Below are positions 48,427-58,359 of a stretch of 64,000 nt of DNA, piece after piece. The position numbers and the translations under genes were made by a program. The stretch covers positions 1 through 64,000 of the forward strand of contig NC_035934.1 of the NCBI RefSeq assembly GCF_000348985.1. The letters are read 5' to 3'. Source of the DNA: Huiozyma naganishii CBS 8797. Its lineage: Eukaryota; Ascomycota; Saccharomycetes; Saccharomycetales; Saccharomycetaceae. Within the stretch, counting starts at the first letter, position 1, and each line of letters opens with the position of its first letter. Under the pieces are notes generated by a model. That model saw nothing but the letters and a program-made list of their open reading frames with translations, made no database searches and was not told the DNA's origin.

Positions 48427-50322
48427 ATGAGCGGGAGTGTGCCATTGCAGGCTGATGTTTTGCCGAGCGGGTCGGAGCACTACGTGGCCTTGAGTTTGCC
48501 ACGGTGGGGGGACGTCGAGGAGTATGCGCGCAAGAGAAGCAGTGTCGCCGCAGGTGCTGCTGGGTACGAGGAGTCTGGGCTGCACAGGTACGTTGCAAGG
48601 TTGACGCGTGTGCTGAGGGACAAGTATGCGAAGGAACGGGAGGAGTGTCTCTGCTTCCCCTCGTACACCGTTGCTAAACGGTGTAGGGAGTACATTAGAG
48701 TCGCAGTGGCCGGTTCTGAGGGGGCTCGCAATGCGAAAGTTCGTATCCTGCAATTGTCCACTGCGCGGCCGCTGACGGACGAGGAGGCGTCCAGCAAGAA
48801 GGAGTGTAAGATCGCCGTTGCGTTTGTCGCAGGGCCATATTTCACCCACATGCTGGACTACTGGAGGCTCAGCGGGGAGATGGTGTCCAGTAGGGTCGCC
48901 AAGTACGTGTTGCATGAGTTGTTCATGATAGAGAAGTCACAAGCTGTTGCGTCGTCGTCTACGAGTGGACACAGGGGGGAGAATGAGGAGAAGGACTTTA
49001 TAGAGTCCCGTTACGGAAGGCAGGTCAACTTCACGTTCGCTGCTACTGCGGAGAGACTCGTCAAGAAAAGGATTGCCACTAAGATGGTCGATTTGGACGA
49101 CGAGGCGACTCTGACAAACAGCACACCGGTTCTCGATATGGATATTGTCGCTTTACAAATGCACCAGCACTCAGACTACGATGATGATGACGACGACGAT
49201 GACTATGGGAACGTCGGTGTTGCAGGAGAGAACATACAGTCACTGGTCCCTGCAGAGTCCATGTCTGTCGAGGTGAACACCATTGACAACGGCAGTGTCG
49301 CTGACGCACATGTAAACCCAGAGACGGATATCTTCCTCTTTGCCAGTGGGATGGCGTCTCTGTACACGACGGTGCGGCTGTTGACGAAACTGGACGAGCA
49401 ACGGCAAACGTTACGGAATAACAGGGGGACCGCTTCACCAGGCCCCGAGCAACACAGCAAGAAAACCGTAGTGTTGGGGGTCCCCTGCCACGACACGTAC
49501 GAGATGGTGACGACGTTATCCAAGTCGTATTTCATCCCGGAGAATGGTACTGATGGGCTCAGTAAGTTGAAGGAGATCCTACATTCTGGGGAGCAGATCC
49601 TTGCCGTGATCACTGAGACGCCGACGAACGGGCTCCTTGATGTGACGAACTTGGTCGAGTTGAAGCAACTTAGCGAACTGTTTGGGTTCTACATTGTCGT
49701 GGACGAGTCCGTAGGAGGGTTTGTCAACGTCGATGCGCTCGTGTACTGCGATATCGTGTGCTCGTCGCTCGTGAAGATGTTCAGTGGCACAGAGGATGTA
49801 GTAAGTGGTTCGATGGTCGTGAACCCGCAGAGCAAGCTGTACGATTTTGCACAGACTTTCATGGCATCCGAGCACGAGCCCAGTAGTGTGCTCTGGTGCG
49901 AGGACATAATCCAGTTGGAGCAGAATTCGCGGGATTTCGTGAGCAAAAGCAAGCGGATCAACACGGCCACGAAGCGGCTACTACGCGATGTGATACTGCC
50001 ACAGCGGGGCACCATATTTACCGAGGTGCACCATCCAAGTATCACGGACAGGGCTCAATATAATCTGATCAAGGGGAAGCAGGACGGTGGGTACGGTGGT
50101 GTGTTTGCTGTGCAGTTCTCGACCCTGGAACGTGCCCGATCGTTCTACGACCGTTTGAACGTGTGCAAGGGCCCCGGTCTGGGCGGCGACTACACGGTCG
50201 CGTGTCCCTGGCAGTTACTAAACCAGTACGACGAAGTGGACAAGACACTCATACGAGTCAGCGTAGGGCTTGAGGACTACGACGTGCTGAAACGAGCGTT
50301 TGAGGAGGCGATCGCCGCATGA
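48427..50322 (+). CDS. STR2: Cystathionine gamma-synthase-like PLP enzyme (STR2/YML082W family)
   Basis: 631 residues from the ATG at 48427 (MSGSVPLQADVLPSGSEHYVALSLPRW); a 40-codon upstream extension is less likely. Family members link O-succinyl/acetyl-homoserine and cysteine in transsulfuration. The N-terminal third is the yeast-specific extension (YARKR, CLCFPSYTVAKRCREYI). The Cys/Met-metabolism PLP fold starts at FLFASGMASLYTTVRLL (about residue 302). The PLP lysine is Lys450 in CSSLVKMFSGTEDVVSGSMVV. An Asp run interrupts the linker at about 246-253. By position (next to ATP18 and TDA9) it corresponds to YML082W, the duplicate of STR2 (YJR130C), so the symbol marks the family rather than a settled orthologue. 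Confidence 0.88.
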   Translation: MSGSVPLQADVLPSGSEHYVALSLPRWGDVEEYARKRSSVAAGAAGYEESGLHRYVARLTRVLRDKYAKEREECLCFPSYTVAKRCREYIRVAVAGSEGARNAKVRILQLSTARPLTDEEASSKKECKIAVAFVAGPYFTHMLDYWRLSGEMVSSRVAKYVLHELFMIEKSQAVASSSTSGHRGENEEKDFIESRYGRQVNFTFAATAERLVKKRIATKMVDLDDEATLTNSTPVLDMDIVALQMHQHSDYDDDDDDDDYGNVGVAGENIQSLVPAESMSVEVNTIDNGSVADAHVNPETDIFLFASGMASLYTTVRLLTKLDEQRQTLRNNRGTASPGPEQHSKKTVVLGVPCHDTYEMVTTLSKSYFIPENGTDGLSKLKEILHSGEQILAVITETPTNGLLDVTNLVELKQLSELFGFYIVVDESVGGFVNVDALVYCDIVCSSLVKMFSGTEDVVSGSMVVNPQSKLYDFAQTFMASEHEPSSVLWCEDIIQLEQNSRDFVSKSKRINTATKRLLRDVILPQRGTIFTEVHHPSITDRAQYNLIKGKQDGGYGGVFAVQFSTLERARSFYDRLNVCKGPGLGGDYTVACPWQLLNQYDEVDKTLIRVSVGLEDYDVLKRAFEEAIAA

Positions 50323-50505
50323 CATCCCCGAAATACAGCATTACCAGTACACATTAGAGCATTATTCTGCATCCCCATCCTTTCCGTCGTGATCTCATGA
50401 GAAGTAATTTAAAGGTTTGAATATATGTATATATATGGGGATACATGAAGGGGGACATATATAGAGAGATGAGTTTTGAGCCCTATACACGCACGCACAC
50501 ACGCC

Positions 50506-50685
50506 TCAGTGTTTTTCAACGGGTTTCTCACCTCTTGCAAACCGTGGGTTTCTAGGGTCGTTAACGAACTCGTCCGAGTTGAGCATGACGTTTGTGAACT
50601 TGGACATGCCGTAGTACACTATCAGTCCGCCAGCGAAGAACGGCCAGTATGGCTTCAGCACCGGTGTGGGGAACTTCTTTATCAT
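50506..50685 (-). CDS. ATP18: Mitochondrial ATP synthase subunit i/j
   Basis: 59 residues, the same length as S. cerevisiae Atp18, from the ATG at 50685 (MIKKFPTPVLKPYWPFF). A small Fo-associated membrane protein with a single transmembrane segment (PFFAGGLIVYYGMSK). The C-terminal phrase NDPRNPRFARGEK matches the S. cerevisiae subunit almost exactly. In S. cerevisiae ATP18 (YML081C-A) also lies between YML082W and TDA9 in the opposite direction. Confidence 0.96.
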   Translation of the reverse strand: MIKKFPTPVLKPYWPFFAGGLIVYYGMSKFTNVMLNSDEFVNDPRNPRFARGEKPVEKH

Positions 50686-51208
50686 GTTGTGTGTGTGTGT
50701 CGGAGTGCGTATGGGTGTGACAGAGCGAGGGGACCCTCTCACACCTGTGTATGTTGCAGTAACATCTTCTTCTCGATATTTTTTATTTGATGTGAGGGAT
50801 TCTTGTGTTAGTGTAATGGGTGTGTCTCATTGGCTGTGGCGTGTTTCTTGCGTTGCAGGTTGTGTGCTGGGGGTAGCTAAGTGGTTGTGTCTTTGGTGAT
50901 GTTGTGGTGATGTTGAAGTAGTGGTTGTGGTCGTTTTTGGTGGTTTTGAGGTCGCGGTTGGGGGTGGTTGGGGGGGTCTTTGTTTGTATCCACGCTCCGG
51001 AGCTGTAACAAGTACTGGGTTGACCGCACGGGGGCAGTGAATCTTGTGGTCGTACTCGTCATGACTCCACTGCCCTCCGTCTCTAACACAGCTGTGTTGT
51101 AGCTCTGGCACCGCTCGTTCCCGTCACCGCACAAAAATTGCAAAAAACACGTCAAAAATAATCTTTTCACGCTCATCTCAAAGTTTTGAGACGTCTGACG
51201 AGTTGTAG
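50686..51208. other. ATP18/TDA9 divergent interval with a strongly G/T-rich strand
   Basis: 523 bases without a gene. 50870-50985 on the plus strand is almost only G and T, with runs such as ggttgggggtggttgggggg that could form G-quadruplexes. A GT repeat directly precedes the ATP18 ATG (50686-50702). No factor site was assigned. Confidence 0.5.
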
Positions 51209-54200
51209 ATGAGACAGCGAGAGCGTGCGTTGAGTACGTTGGTGTGTCTGTGTTGGTCTGTGTTGGTCTGTGTTGGTCTGTGTTGGTCTGCGGCAATGCT
51301 GGATATGTCAGTTGGCAGTGGGCTGTCGCATTTGGAAGAGACGCTGCACAAGTCGCGGCCGTTCGTGTGTTCCGTTTGCACGAGGGCGTTTATCAGGCAG
51401 GAGCATCTGAAGAGACACCAGCGGTCGCACACGAACGAGAAGCCGTTCATATGCGTGTTCTGCGGGAGGTGTTTTGCAAGGAGGGATCTTGTGCTGCGGC
51501 ACCAGCACAAGTTGCACTCGGCGCTGATCGGTACCGAGTTGCATCACGAGAACGTCAACGCTTTGCTCAATGACGATAACATTAAGACGACGCTCACGGA
51601 TAGGCATGTGGTTAGGATAGAGGGGAACAAGCAGACAATCTTGCCCACGCCGTTGAATCCACTGGCGAAGACGCAGGCACAACTGAACAAAGCGGCAAAA
51701 GTAGCCGCGAGGGAGGCGGAGAGACTGCACAGGATTATGGGTGGGGGTGGTGACACTAAGACGAGTAACTTTGTACAGCAAGTGAACACACGGCCCAAGA
51801 GACACGCATCGTTTTCTGCATCCAGTGCATTCACCTACAAGGATAGGATGCATATGATAGCGCAGTCAGAACCACCGCCAGGTGAAGATTCTCTAGTGAG
51901 TGGTGGGAGTTCCGATGATGGTGAACGCAAGAACAAGGTGCACAACGATTCTGATTTTGATTCGATGGCTAATGTACCCCATCAGGTAGGGTTTGCCACT
52001 CCACAACTGACTGCACAGCAAATGATAGACAAGGCGCTAGAGTGCGGTATCGACTTGAATTTCGACGCGATCCCTTTCCTGTCGCTCGAACAGACAAACG
52101 GGAAGCAAGATACAACTGAGGGTGGTACAGTTGGGGCACAGACGGGTGACTCCATGACGATCCCAGCGATTCCAACACCGTTCCTCACGGATTTTTTGAC
52201 CATGGGTTCGTCCGTCGGTGGGTCCGGTGGGTTTGATAAAGTAAACTCGTCCAACGACCTCAACCTGGATTACTTCAACTACAAGGACTCTGTCGCAAAT
52301 ACGGGGACTACAGCTACAAGCGCTACCTCGCAGGGGGGCAGAATGATCAAGAGTTCGACTAGAGAGAACTTGCTTTCCCCCTTTGATGAATTTATCGCGC
52401 ATACCCCGTTCGAGATCGAGTTCAAATCTCATCTAGATAACCAGCATTTCAACGATATCGGATTCACCATGGACTGGCAACAGCAGGGGAACTCACATGC
52501 TGGGAAACAAGCGCTTGAAACACAACAGTTGCAACCGTCCATGCCAATGTTCGTCGACAATACCATTTGCAATCTCTTCAATTCGAGACAGATGGACTTG
52601 TCAAACAAGCACATAGAAATATCGAGTTTCTCTAGAAACTTCCCCAAGACAAACCCAATGTTAGAATTCAACCCAGTAAACACAATAGAGTTGAAGTTTT
52701 TTACGGACTTCTTCAGAATGCAGATCATAAGGGACAATGGACTTACGCCGGACTTGTTCCCTACTACAGATGAATTGAATCACTACATCAACCTGTACAG
52801 AGATGAATTCCACAATTTCTTCCCCTTCGTTCACTTACAAACTTTGAAGCCAACTTTAGGGAATTACCCATTTTTGTTGAGTATAGCGATGATCGGTGCT
52901 TTGTACGGATTCCACTCAACACACTCAATGCTGCTATCCAACATCGCGTGGTTTCAAATAAAGGAACTTCTCGAGAGGCAGCATCAGAATTACAAAATTA
53001 CGCCGCTCTGGGTCATACAGTCGATCGTGTTGCTGACTTTCATCGGTATCTTCAGTAACGACAAAAACGTCACAAACAGCATGCAAACACAGTTGCAAAC
53101 GCTGATCCGTCTCGTCAAACTAACCAAATTGAACAAACCTTTGGAGACTCTTATAAACCCACCGATCGAGAGCAATCACATCATGGATCTGCAGAACGAC
53201 CCTGTCGCTCTGAAGAACTTCAAAGACCAGTACAACTCAAAGGAGCAGATCGAAAAGAATTTCCATTATTTCATACTCGCACAGACTCGTATCAGGACCT
53301 GTCACATCATCTTTCTAATTTCCAATTTCTTCTCTGGACTGCTCGGTACAGAATGTTTCTTCCATTCGATCGACTTGAAATGCGGGCTCCCCTGTTACAA
53401 CGCCATCTTGTTCTACTCGCTGGATGCGGAGATGTGGTATGGGTACTTGCAAAAGAAAAACATCGTCCTGGACTCCAAGTTTTCACTGATCGAGCTTTCC
53501 AACGGTAATGGGAATTACGAGAGCTGTCTGATGTATCTATCCAGCGGTAGCAATTTCATATTCCAAAACGCAAAGGTTTCCTTCAAAACCATGCTCACTT
53601 CGCTCGTCTCCGTCCACGAGAAAATCTCGTTAGAGAGGCTCAAGTTCTCGCAGACGGATAACTACGTCGCTTGGAAGACCAACTGTCTCCCACTGATAGA
53701 AACGATGTTGAAGCATTGGGAGGCGCTGTACTTGAAGAACGGTGGGGTTCTTGTCCCGGAACCGGAAAACATTCCGCTGATTAACGCGAACCCGTCGATA
53801 CGACTAATCATCCCACTGTACCATTCTGCGAAAGTCCGTGAAGTGGTGGACATGACGGGAATAATGAATACAATCTGGAGGCAAGACTGGGAAGGGATGA
53901 ACCGTCACATGAGCACGTTCTACTACGATTGGGAGTCTCTCCGGGTCGCTACGCGGCCATCGCTAGCACTCATCGAGTTCTGGATCAACACGGTTTCCTT
54001 CCTGGAGAACAACCCGGAGAAAATCGCCATCACCACGCCGATCTTCTCCATCACTTGCATCGTCGCCTCGCTGCTGGTCATCTCGGAATACCTGCGGAAA
54101 CTGGAGTACTGGTCGCACCAGTCTACACCCCACCACGTACTGCAAGAGAACGACAGAGTCCTATGGCTTGCCATCTACAAAGCGCTCGCGAGAGTCGACG

Positions 54201-54439
54201 CACACTTGTCCTCGAAAGACTACGGCACGGTTTCGCCAGCAGTGGCAACGCCATCGCAGGAGGTGGAGACCATGCTGCTCTCCGGCGAGACGGCAGCGGC
54301 ACCGGTGTCCCGCCTCAAGCTGTCCAGCAAGACTCTTGGCCTCGGTGTCAAGATGCTGACTTCCTCGCCCGTGTGGTCCGTGAGCATCCTGTTCGCTCAG
54401 GCTCTACAATCAAGACGGCAACATAACAAGACACCCTGA
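51209..54439 (+). CDS. TDA9: C2H2 zinc-finger transcription regulator, Tda9/Rsf2 family
   Basis: Up to 1076 residues. Two adjacent C2H2 fingers lie at about residues 52-103 ([23 protein letters not shown], then [24 protein letters not shown] in pieces), with the linker TNEKP. A long disordered middle follows. A fungal_trans-like regulatory domain starts at about residue 510 ([25 protein letters not shown]). The family (Tda9, Rsf2, Adr1-like) controls respiratory and glycerol growth genes. Position next to DUS1 and ATP18 fits TDA9 (YML081W). The start is uncertain: from 51209 the protein begins with a Cys/Leu/Val stretch encoded by a 10-bp tandem repeat. The ATG at 51296 ([15 protein letters not shown]) removes it and looks more natural. 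Confidence 0.88.
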   Translation: MRQRERALSTLVCLCWSVLVCVGLCWSAAMLDMSVGSGLSHLEETLHKSRPFVCSVCTRAFIRQEHLKRHQRSHTNEKPFICVFCGRCFARRDLVLRHQHKLHSALIGTELHHENVNALLNDDNIKTTLTDRHVVRIEGNKQTILPTPLNPLAKTQAQLNKAAKVAAREAERLHRIMGGGGDTKTSNFVQQVNTRPKRHASFSASSAFTYKDRMHMIAQSEPPPGEDSLVSGGSSDDGERKNKVHNDSDFDSMANVPHQVGFATPQLTAQQMIDKALECGIDLNFDAIPFLSLEQTNGKQDTTEGGTVGAQTGDSMTIPAIPTPFLTDFLTMGSSVGGSGGFDKVNSSNDLNLDYFNYKDSVANTGTTATSATSQGGRMIKSSTRENLLSPFDEFIAHTPFEIEFKSHLDNQHFNDIGFTMDWQQQGNSHAGKQALETQQLQPSMPMFVDNTICNLFNSRQMDLSNKHIEISSFSRNFPKTNPMLEFNPVNTIELKFFTDFFRMQIIRDNGLTPDLFPTTDELNHYINLYRDEFHNFFPFVHLQTLKPTLGNYPFLLSIAMIGALYGFHSTHSMLLSNIAWFQIKELLERQHQNYKITPLWVIQSIVLLTFIGIFSNDKNVTNSMQTQLQTLIRLVKLTKLNKPLETLINPPIESNHIMDLQNDPVALKNFKDQYNSKEQIEKNFHYFILAQTRIRTCHIIFLISNFFSGLLGTECFFHSIDLKCGLPCYNAILFYSLDAEMWYGYLQKKNIVLDSKFSLIELSNGNGNYESCLMYLSSGSNFIFQNAKVSFKTMLTSLVSVHEKISLERLKFSQTDNYVAWKTNCLPLIETMLKHWEALYLKNGGVLVPEPENIPLINANPSIRLIIPLYHSAKVREVVDMTGIMNTIWRQDWEGMNRHMSTFYYDWESLRVATRPSLALIEFWINTVSFLENNPEKIAITTPIFSITCIVASLLVISEYLRKLEYWSHQSTPHHVLQENDRVLWLAIYKALARVDAHLSSKDYGTVSPAVATPSQEVETMLLSGETAAAPVSRLKLSSKTLGLGVKMLTSSPVWSVSILFAQALQSRRQHNKTP
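51250..51290 (+). repeat. 10-bp tandem repeat (tgttggtctg) at the TDA9 5' end
   Basis: The unit tgttggtctg occurs four times in succession at about 51251-51290, with a degenerate half unit before it. It lies between two candidate start codons of the zinc-finger gene. Read in frame, it gives a signal-peptide-like hydrophobic stretch. Confidence 0.85.
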
Positions 54440-54520
54440 TTCCGTGGGTCCAAACGATGCGGGGGGCAAGACAATCTTAAAGAGTGCAACGGACCATGGG
54501 CAGCCACGGCGTTACACCTT

Positions 54521-54545
54521 GCGATGAGCTCTGGAAAATTTTTCA
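54521..54545 (+). promoter_or_regulatory. PAC (GCGATGAGCT) and RRPE-like element upstream of DUS1
   Basis: A perfect PAC at 54521-54530 is followed by GGAAAATTTTTCA (54533-54545), an RRPE-like element, ending 45 bases before the DUS1 ATG. The pair places this tRNA-modifying enzyme in the ribosome-biogenesis regulon. Confidence 0.85.
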
Positions 54546-54589
54546 AATATTGTCAATTTTGAGGACTCATCATCATCCAAGTTCCCACC

Positions 54590-55840
54590 ATGTCGATGGT
54601 GTGGGGTCATCGGTTACTGGTTCCCAGGGCGGCGATGGTGTCGAAAATGACTGGCAGGGAACTGTTCAAGCAGATGGGGTGTCCCCGGCGGGTTCTTGCG
54701 CCGATGGTTGACTCGAGCGAGCTTTGCTGGCGGATTCTATCACGGGCTTACGGTGCGACGCTGTGCTACACACCGATGTTCCATGCGAAGCTGTTTGCGA
54801 CTTCTGAGAAGTACAGAAGGGACATGTGGTGTCCCCTCGATGGTACTGTGGGTGTTGCTGATCGGCCGTTGATTGTACAGATATGTGGAAACGACCCGGA
54901 GTACATTTTGAAGACCGCTGAGTTGGTGCAGGACCGGTGTGACGCGGTGGACTTAAACCTTGGGTGTCCGCAGGGGATCGCGCGAAAGGGACACTACGGG
55001 TCGTTCCTGATGGAGGAGTGGGAGGTCATTGAGAAGATCATTCGTACATTGCACGAGAAACTGACAGTTCCCGTTACGGCGAAGATACGCGTGTTCCCCG
55101 ATAGAGAGAAGACGCTGCAGTATGCGAAGATGATCCTGGATGCTGGTGTGCAGATACTGACTGTGCATGGACGTTTGCGTGAGCAGAAGGGTCAGAAGAC
55201 GGGGCTCGCGGACTGGGACGTGATCCGATACTTAAGGGATAACTTACCTGCGGGCACGGTGATGTTTGCGAACGGGAACGTACTGTACCCGGGGGACATC
55301 GAGCGGTGTCTCGAGTACACTGGGTGTGACGCGGTTATGAGTGCGGAGGGGAACCTGTACAACCCCGGTGTGTTCAGCGACCCAGCTGGTGACAAGGACC
55401 GGACTTTCCCGCGTGTGGACGTGCTTCTGCGGGAGTTCTTTGAAATTGTGAAGTTGCACGCTGGGGATTCCCCCGCGTCGCGGAAGGCGATGAAGTCACA
55501 CTTCTTCAAGATTCTGCGGCCGTTCCTACCGCACCACACGGATATCCGGTCCTCCATTGCATCGCTCTCCGCACACACGACGCTGGACGAGTGGGAGCGA
55601 GAGGTCGTCGTCCCCGTGGAACGCGCCGTTGAGGCGATCTACCGCACGGACCCAGAGGATGCAATTGTCGACGGTCCTTTGGAGAAATGGGGCGGATGCT
55701 ACAAGAGTGTGCCCTACTGGCGGTGTCAACCGTACTTCCGGCGCGTGGACGGCGTCGCAGGCGACAAGAGGGTTGTTGCGGAGTTAGATGCGCAGGATGA
55801 CACGTCGTCTCCGGCAAAGAGGCTCAAGACGGATGCCTAG
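54590..55840 (+). CDS. DUS1: tRNA dihydrouridine synthase (positions 16/17)
   Basis: 416 residues (S. cerevisiae: 423). It reduces U16 and U17 in the tRNA D-loop using FMN and NAD(P)H. The TIM-barrel motifs are complete: RRVLAPMVDSSELCWRILSR at the FMN site, DRCDAVDLNLGCPQGIARKGHYGSFL with the catalytic Cys, VTAKIRVF, LTVHGRLREQKGQ, VMFANGNV and DAVMSAEGNLYNPGVF. The C-terminal helical region includes HFFKILRPFLPHHTDIR and YKSVPYWRCQPYFR. The alternative start at the later ATG (MTGRELFKQMG) would also include the whole enzyme. PAC/RRPE elements precede it. Confidence 0.97.
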   Translation: MSMVWGHRLLVPRAAMVSKMTGRELFKQMGCPRRVLAPMVDSSELCWRILSRAYGATLCYTPMFHAKLFATSEKYRRDMWCPLDGTVGVADRPLIVQICGNDPEYILKTAELVQDRCDAVDLNLGCPQGIARKGHYGSFLMEEWEVIEKIIRTLHEKLTVPVTAKIRVFPDREKTLQYAKMILDAGVQILTVHGRLREQKGQKTGLADWDVIRYLRDNLPAGTVMFANGNVLYPGDIERCLEYTGCDAVMSAEGNLYNPGVFSDPAGDKDRTFPRVDVLLREFFEIVKLHAGDSPASRKAMKSHFFKILRPFLPHHTDIRSSIASLSAHTTLDEWEREVVVPVERAVEAIYRTDPEDAIVDGPLEKWGGCYKSVPYWRCQPYFRRVDGVAGDKRVVAELDAQDDTSSPAKRLKTDA

Positions 55841-55889
55841 GTGGCCATCCAAATAAGAATCCATCTGTACGTAAGATCGCAAAGCAATA

Positions 55890-55927
55890 TTTTATAGAAG
55901 AAGAAGAAGAGGAAGAAGAAGAAGAGA
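55890..55927 (+). repeat. GAA microsatellite upstream of CPR3
   Basis: A run of gaa/aga triplets with one gga interruption lies between the DUS1 stop and the CPR3 ATG. It is a low-complexity purine tract in the CPR3 promoter or leader. Confidence 0.8.
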
Positions 55928-55975
55928 TGTTTCACTACACTACACTCTGGCTTTAGAACCACAACAGCAGCAGAT

Positions 55976-56530
55976 ATGTTTGGTAACAGTTTGAGAAACG
56001 GTGTGAGAGGGTTCAGTTCGAGTGCGCGTGCTTTGAAGCGGGTGTTCTTCGACACTAAGCTAGCGGACGGGTCCGCGTTGGGCCGGATTGAGTTCGAGTT
56101 GTACGACGACGTCGTGCCCAAGACCGCGGCGAACTTCGCTGGGCTGTGCACTGGAGTTAAGGGGTTTGGGTTCAAGGGCACGCCCTTCCACCGGATCATC
56201 CCTCAGTTCATGATCCAAGGTGGTGACACGGACTTGCTTAACGGATTCGGTGGGAAGTCCATCTACGGTGCCAAGTTTGCTGACGAGAACTTCACGAAGA
56301 AGCACGACCGGCCTGGGTTGCTCTCGATGGCGAATGCGGGGCCCAACACGAACGGGTCGCAGTTCTTCATCACGACCGTCGCTTGCCCCTGGCTCGACGG
56401 GAAACACGTCGTGTTCGGTGAGGTCGTGAAGGGCTACGACGACGTCGTGAAGAAGATCGAGTCCTACGGGTCCTCTTCGGGGCAACCCCGTGCCCAGATC
56501 GTCATTGAAGACGCTGGCGAGCTGGACTAA
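55976..56530 (+). CDS. CPR3: Mitochondrial cyclophilin (peptidyl-prolyl isomerase)
   Basis: 184 residues (S. cerevisiae: 182). It speeds protein folding in the matrix. The N-terminus [22 protein letters not shown] is a presequence. The cyclophilin fold is complete, with [14 protein letters not shown] (active-site Arg and Phe), GRPGL-like region, [17 protein letters not shown], and the W/H pair [12 protein letters not shown]. The order DUS1-CPR3 matches YML080W-YML078W, with YML079W missing between them. Confidence 0.97.
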   Translation: MFGNSLRNGVRGFSSSARALKRVFFDTKLADGSALGRIEFELYDDVVPKTAANFAGLCTGVKGFGFKGTPFHRIIPQFMIQGGDTDLLNGFGGKSIYGAKFADENFTKKHDRPGLLSMANAGPNTNGSQFFITTVACPWLDGKHVVFGEVVKGYDDVVKKIESYGSSSGQPRAQIVIEDAGELD

Positions 56531-56674
56531 ACTGATATCTAGCCTTGTACATACAACTACTAGTACCAGTAACTACTACTGCAGTATATATTGGATTGAT
56601 TGATATATAACTCTTAGCAGTAACAACGGTGAGAGTAAGAAGACCACAGAGAGGACTGTAACGACCGCTGCAAG

Positions 56675-57886
56675 ATGAGTTTGGAGGATACGTTGGCGAA
56701 CATGACGCTGTACGATGCGAAGAAGTACTTCCGGAAGGCGCAGAACGTCGTGTTCAACTTCACAGAGATGGAGTCGAAGGTGAGGGAGGCGACGAACAAC
56801 GAACCTTGGGGGGCCTCCTCTACGCTGATGGAGCAGATTGCGCAGGGGACGTACAACTACAAGGAGCGGGAGGAGGTGATGATGATGCTGATGCGGCGGT
56901 TCACGGAGAAGGCCGGGTCCGAGTGGCGGCAGATCTACAAAGCGTTGCAGTTGCTGGACTACCTGATCAGACGTGGGTCCGAGAAGTTCATCGACGACGT
57001 GCGTGCTGCGCTGCGGATCGTGCGTCTTCTTGAGTCCTTCCATTACATCGACTCGCAGGGGAGAGATCAAGGTGTCAACGTGCGCAACCGTGCGAAGCAG
57101 ATCGTCGAGTTGTTGCAAGACGACGCTGCGGTCAGGGACGCCCGCAAGAAGGCCCGCGAGACCGCGAAGAAGTATAAAGGTGTTGCCGGTGGTGCCACCG
57201 CGTTGGGGGCTGGTGGCTCCTCCACCGCCGGGGCGATGAACCCGCATGCAGGGTTCAACGCTTCCACTTCGCATGGTATCTCGGTCTCTGCGGACTTCGA
57301 CACTGATGACGAGGCAGAAGTTGAGCCCGCAAGTGCGGCAAGGCCGATAGAGAGGTTTACTTTGGAACCTTCCCCACCTCCAGCAGCGTTACAACGGGCC
57401 CAAGCTCAAACTCAAGAGGCTGATGACGATGACGACGAGTTCAGCGAATTCCAAAGTGCTGCTGCACCTACTACGAGCACCCAGCAAGCGACTACACCGG
57501 CATCCAATACAATCAACAACACGTCGTCGAACCTGCTCTCGTTGGACTTGCACACTTCGCAGAGTACTATGCCAAGCAGCATGCCCAGCAGTATGCCACA
57601 GAAGCAGCCGGCCAAAGCTGGGGACCCCTTCTCGTCGCTGTTCAACACTGCGAAGAGTCTGCCGGAGGACCCGGCGAGGAAACCGGCCCCCGCTGTGGTC
57701 AGCACAACGACAGTCGAGTCTTCCCCCCGGAACAGATCCGGCAATCATCAACCGACCGCTAAGCCAGCCCCAGTCCCCGCTGCATCACAAAACGACGACG
57801 ACGACGATCTCTTCGGCGAACTGACGAGTTCCAGCGCTGCAGGAACACGGCAGGACACCGGCGACGTCGACCTGCTAAGCTTCTAA
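56675..57886 (+). CDS. ENT3: Epsin-like ENTH-domain adaptor for TGN/endosome traffic
   Basis: 403 residues (S. cerevisiae Ent3: 408). Ent3 binds PtdIns(3,5)P2 and SNAREs and works with Gga2 and AP-1. The ENTH domain spans about residues 20-155 (FTEMESKVREATNNEPWG, LMEQIAQGTYNYKEREEVM, WRQIYKALQLLDYLIRRGSEKFIDDVR in pieces, NVRNRAKQIVELLQDD). The rest is disordered. It has acidic-Phe motifs (DDDEFSEFQS near 255; DDDDDLFGEL near 382) that bind gamma-ear domains, and a methionine/serine repeat MPSSMPSSMP. In S. cerevisiae this gene is YJR125C, on the duplicate of the segment carrying TDA9 and DUS1. Confidence 0.93.
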   Translation: MSLEDTLANMTLYDAKKYFRKAQNVVFNFTEMESKVREATNNEPWGASSTLMEQIAQGTYNYKEREEVMMMLMRRFTEKAGSEWRQIYKALQLLDYLIRRGSEKFIDDVRAALRIVRLLESFHYIDSQGRDQGVNVRNRAKQIVELLQDDAAVRDARKKARETAKKYKGVAGGATALGAGGSSTAGAMNPHAGFNASTSHGISVSADFDTDDEAEVEPASAARPIERFTLEPSPPPAALQRAQAQTQEADDDDDEFSEFQSAAAPTTSTQQATTPASNTINNTSSNLLSLDLHTSQSTMPSSMPSSMPQKQPAKAGDPFSSLFNTAKSLPEDPARKPAPAVVSTTTVESSPRNRSGNHQPTAKPAPVPAASQNDDDDDLFGELTSSSAAGTRQDTGDVDLLSF

Positions 57887-57933
57887 TATGTCTGACGAAT
57901 ATAAAGTAGTGTATGTACAGTATGTGCTCTGTT

Positions 57934-57966
57934 GGTATTCCGGGGTGGTCCAGCACCCGGAATACC
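57934..57966. terminator. Inverted repeat between convergent ENT3 and COA2
   Basis: GGTATTCCGGG (57934-57944) pairs with CCCGGAATACC (57956-57966): 11 perfect pairs, then one bulge and two more pairs around a 6-base loop. It lies 6 bases from the COA2 stop and 47 bases after the ENT3 stop, in the shared 3' region. Yeast polymerase II does not need hairpins for termination, so a role in 3' ends or mRNA stability is only a possibility. Confidence 0.45.
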
Positions 57967-57971
57967 ACTAT

Positions 57972-58211
57972 CTAACATGAACCAGTGGCGCTTCCCTCGT
58001 GCGGTTCTGCGGGATTCCGCGGCCCCCTTGGCTCCCGCGGCGGCTCCCACGACTCTCGTTGCAACTTCTTCCTCCTCTCCTCCGGGGTCTCGCTCTCCAA
58101 AGTGTGTGCGGGACAGGGCAGCAGCGACCCGAGCGCGACGGACGCAAAGGCGACTAGGAATGTAGACAGGTACAGGTTGTTCAGCAACCGGTTGGCAGTG
58201 CGTGCCCTCAT
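57972..58211 (-). CDS. COA2: Cytochrome c oxidase assembly factor Coa2 (small)
   Basis: 79 residues from the only ATG (58211); the frame runs on upstream without another. It has a basic N-terminus (MRARTANRLLNNLY) followed by one hydrophobic segment (LSTFLVAFASVALGSLLPCP) at about residues 14-33, then a charged Glu/Arg/Pro-rich tail. Coa2 in S. cerevisiae (68 residues) is a matrix-side inner-membrane protein acting with Shy1 on Cox1 maturation. The identification relies on this architecture and on the divergent pair COA2-GUP2 (YPL189C-A/YPL189W). The tail after about residue 60 (Pro/Arg-rich) is longer than in S. cerevisiae. Confidence 0.75.
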   Translation of the reverse strand: MRARTANRLLNNLYLSTFLVAFASVALGSLLPCPAHTLESETPEERRKKLQRESWEPPREPRGPRNPAEPHEGSATGSC

Positions 58212-58359
58212 TTGTGGCTGTTGTGGTGGTGGGTTTTGTGTTTCTTCGAGGTGCTCGTGATGTTTCGAGTATTGCAATCTTTCAATTAAAAGAAGTTCAT
58301 GAAGGTATCAACAACAACAACAACAAGATTACATCAACTACATCAACTACATCAAGGCA

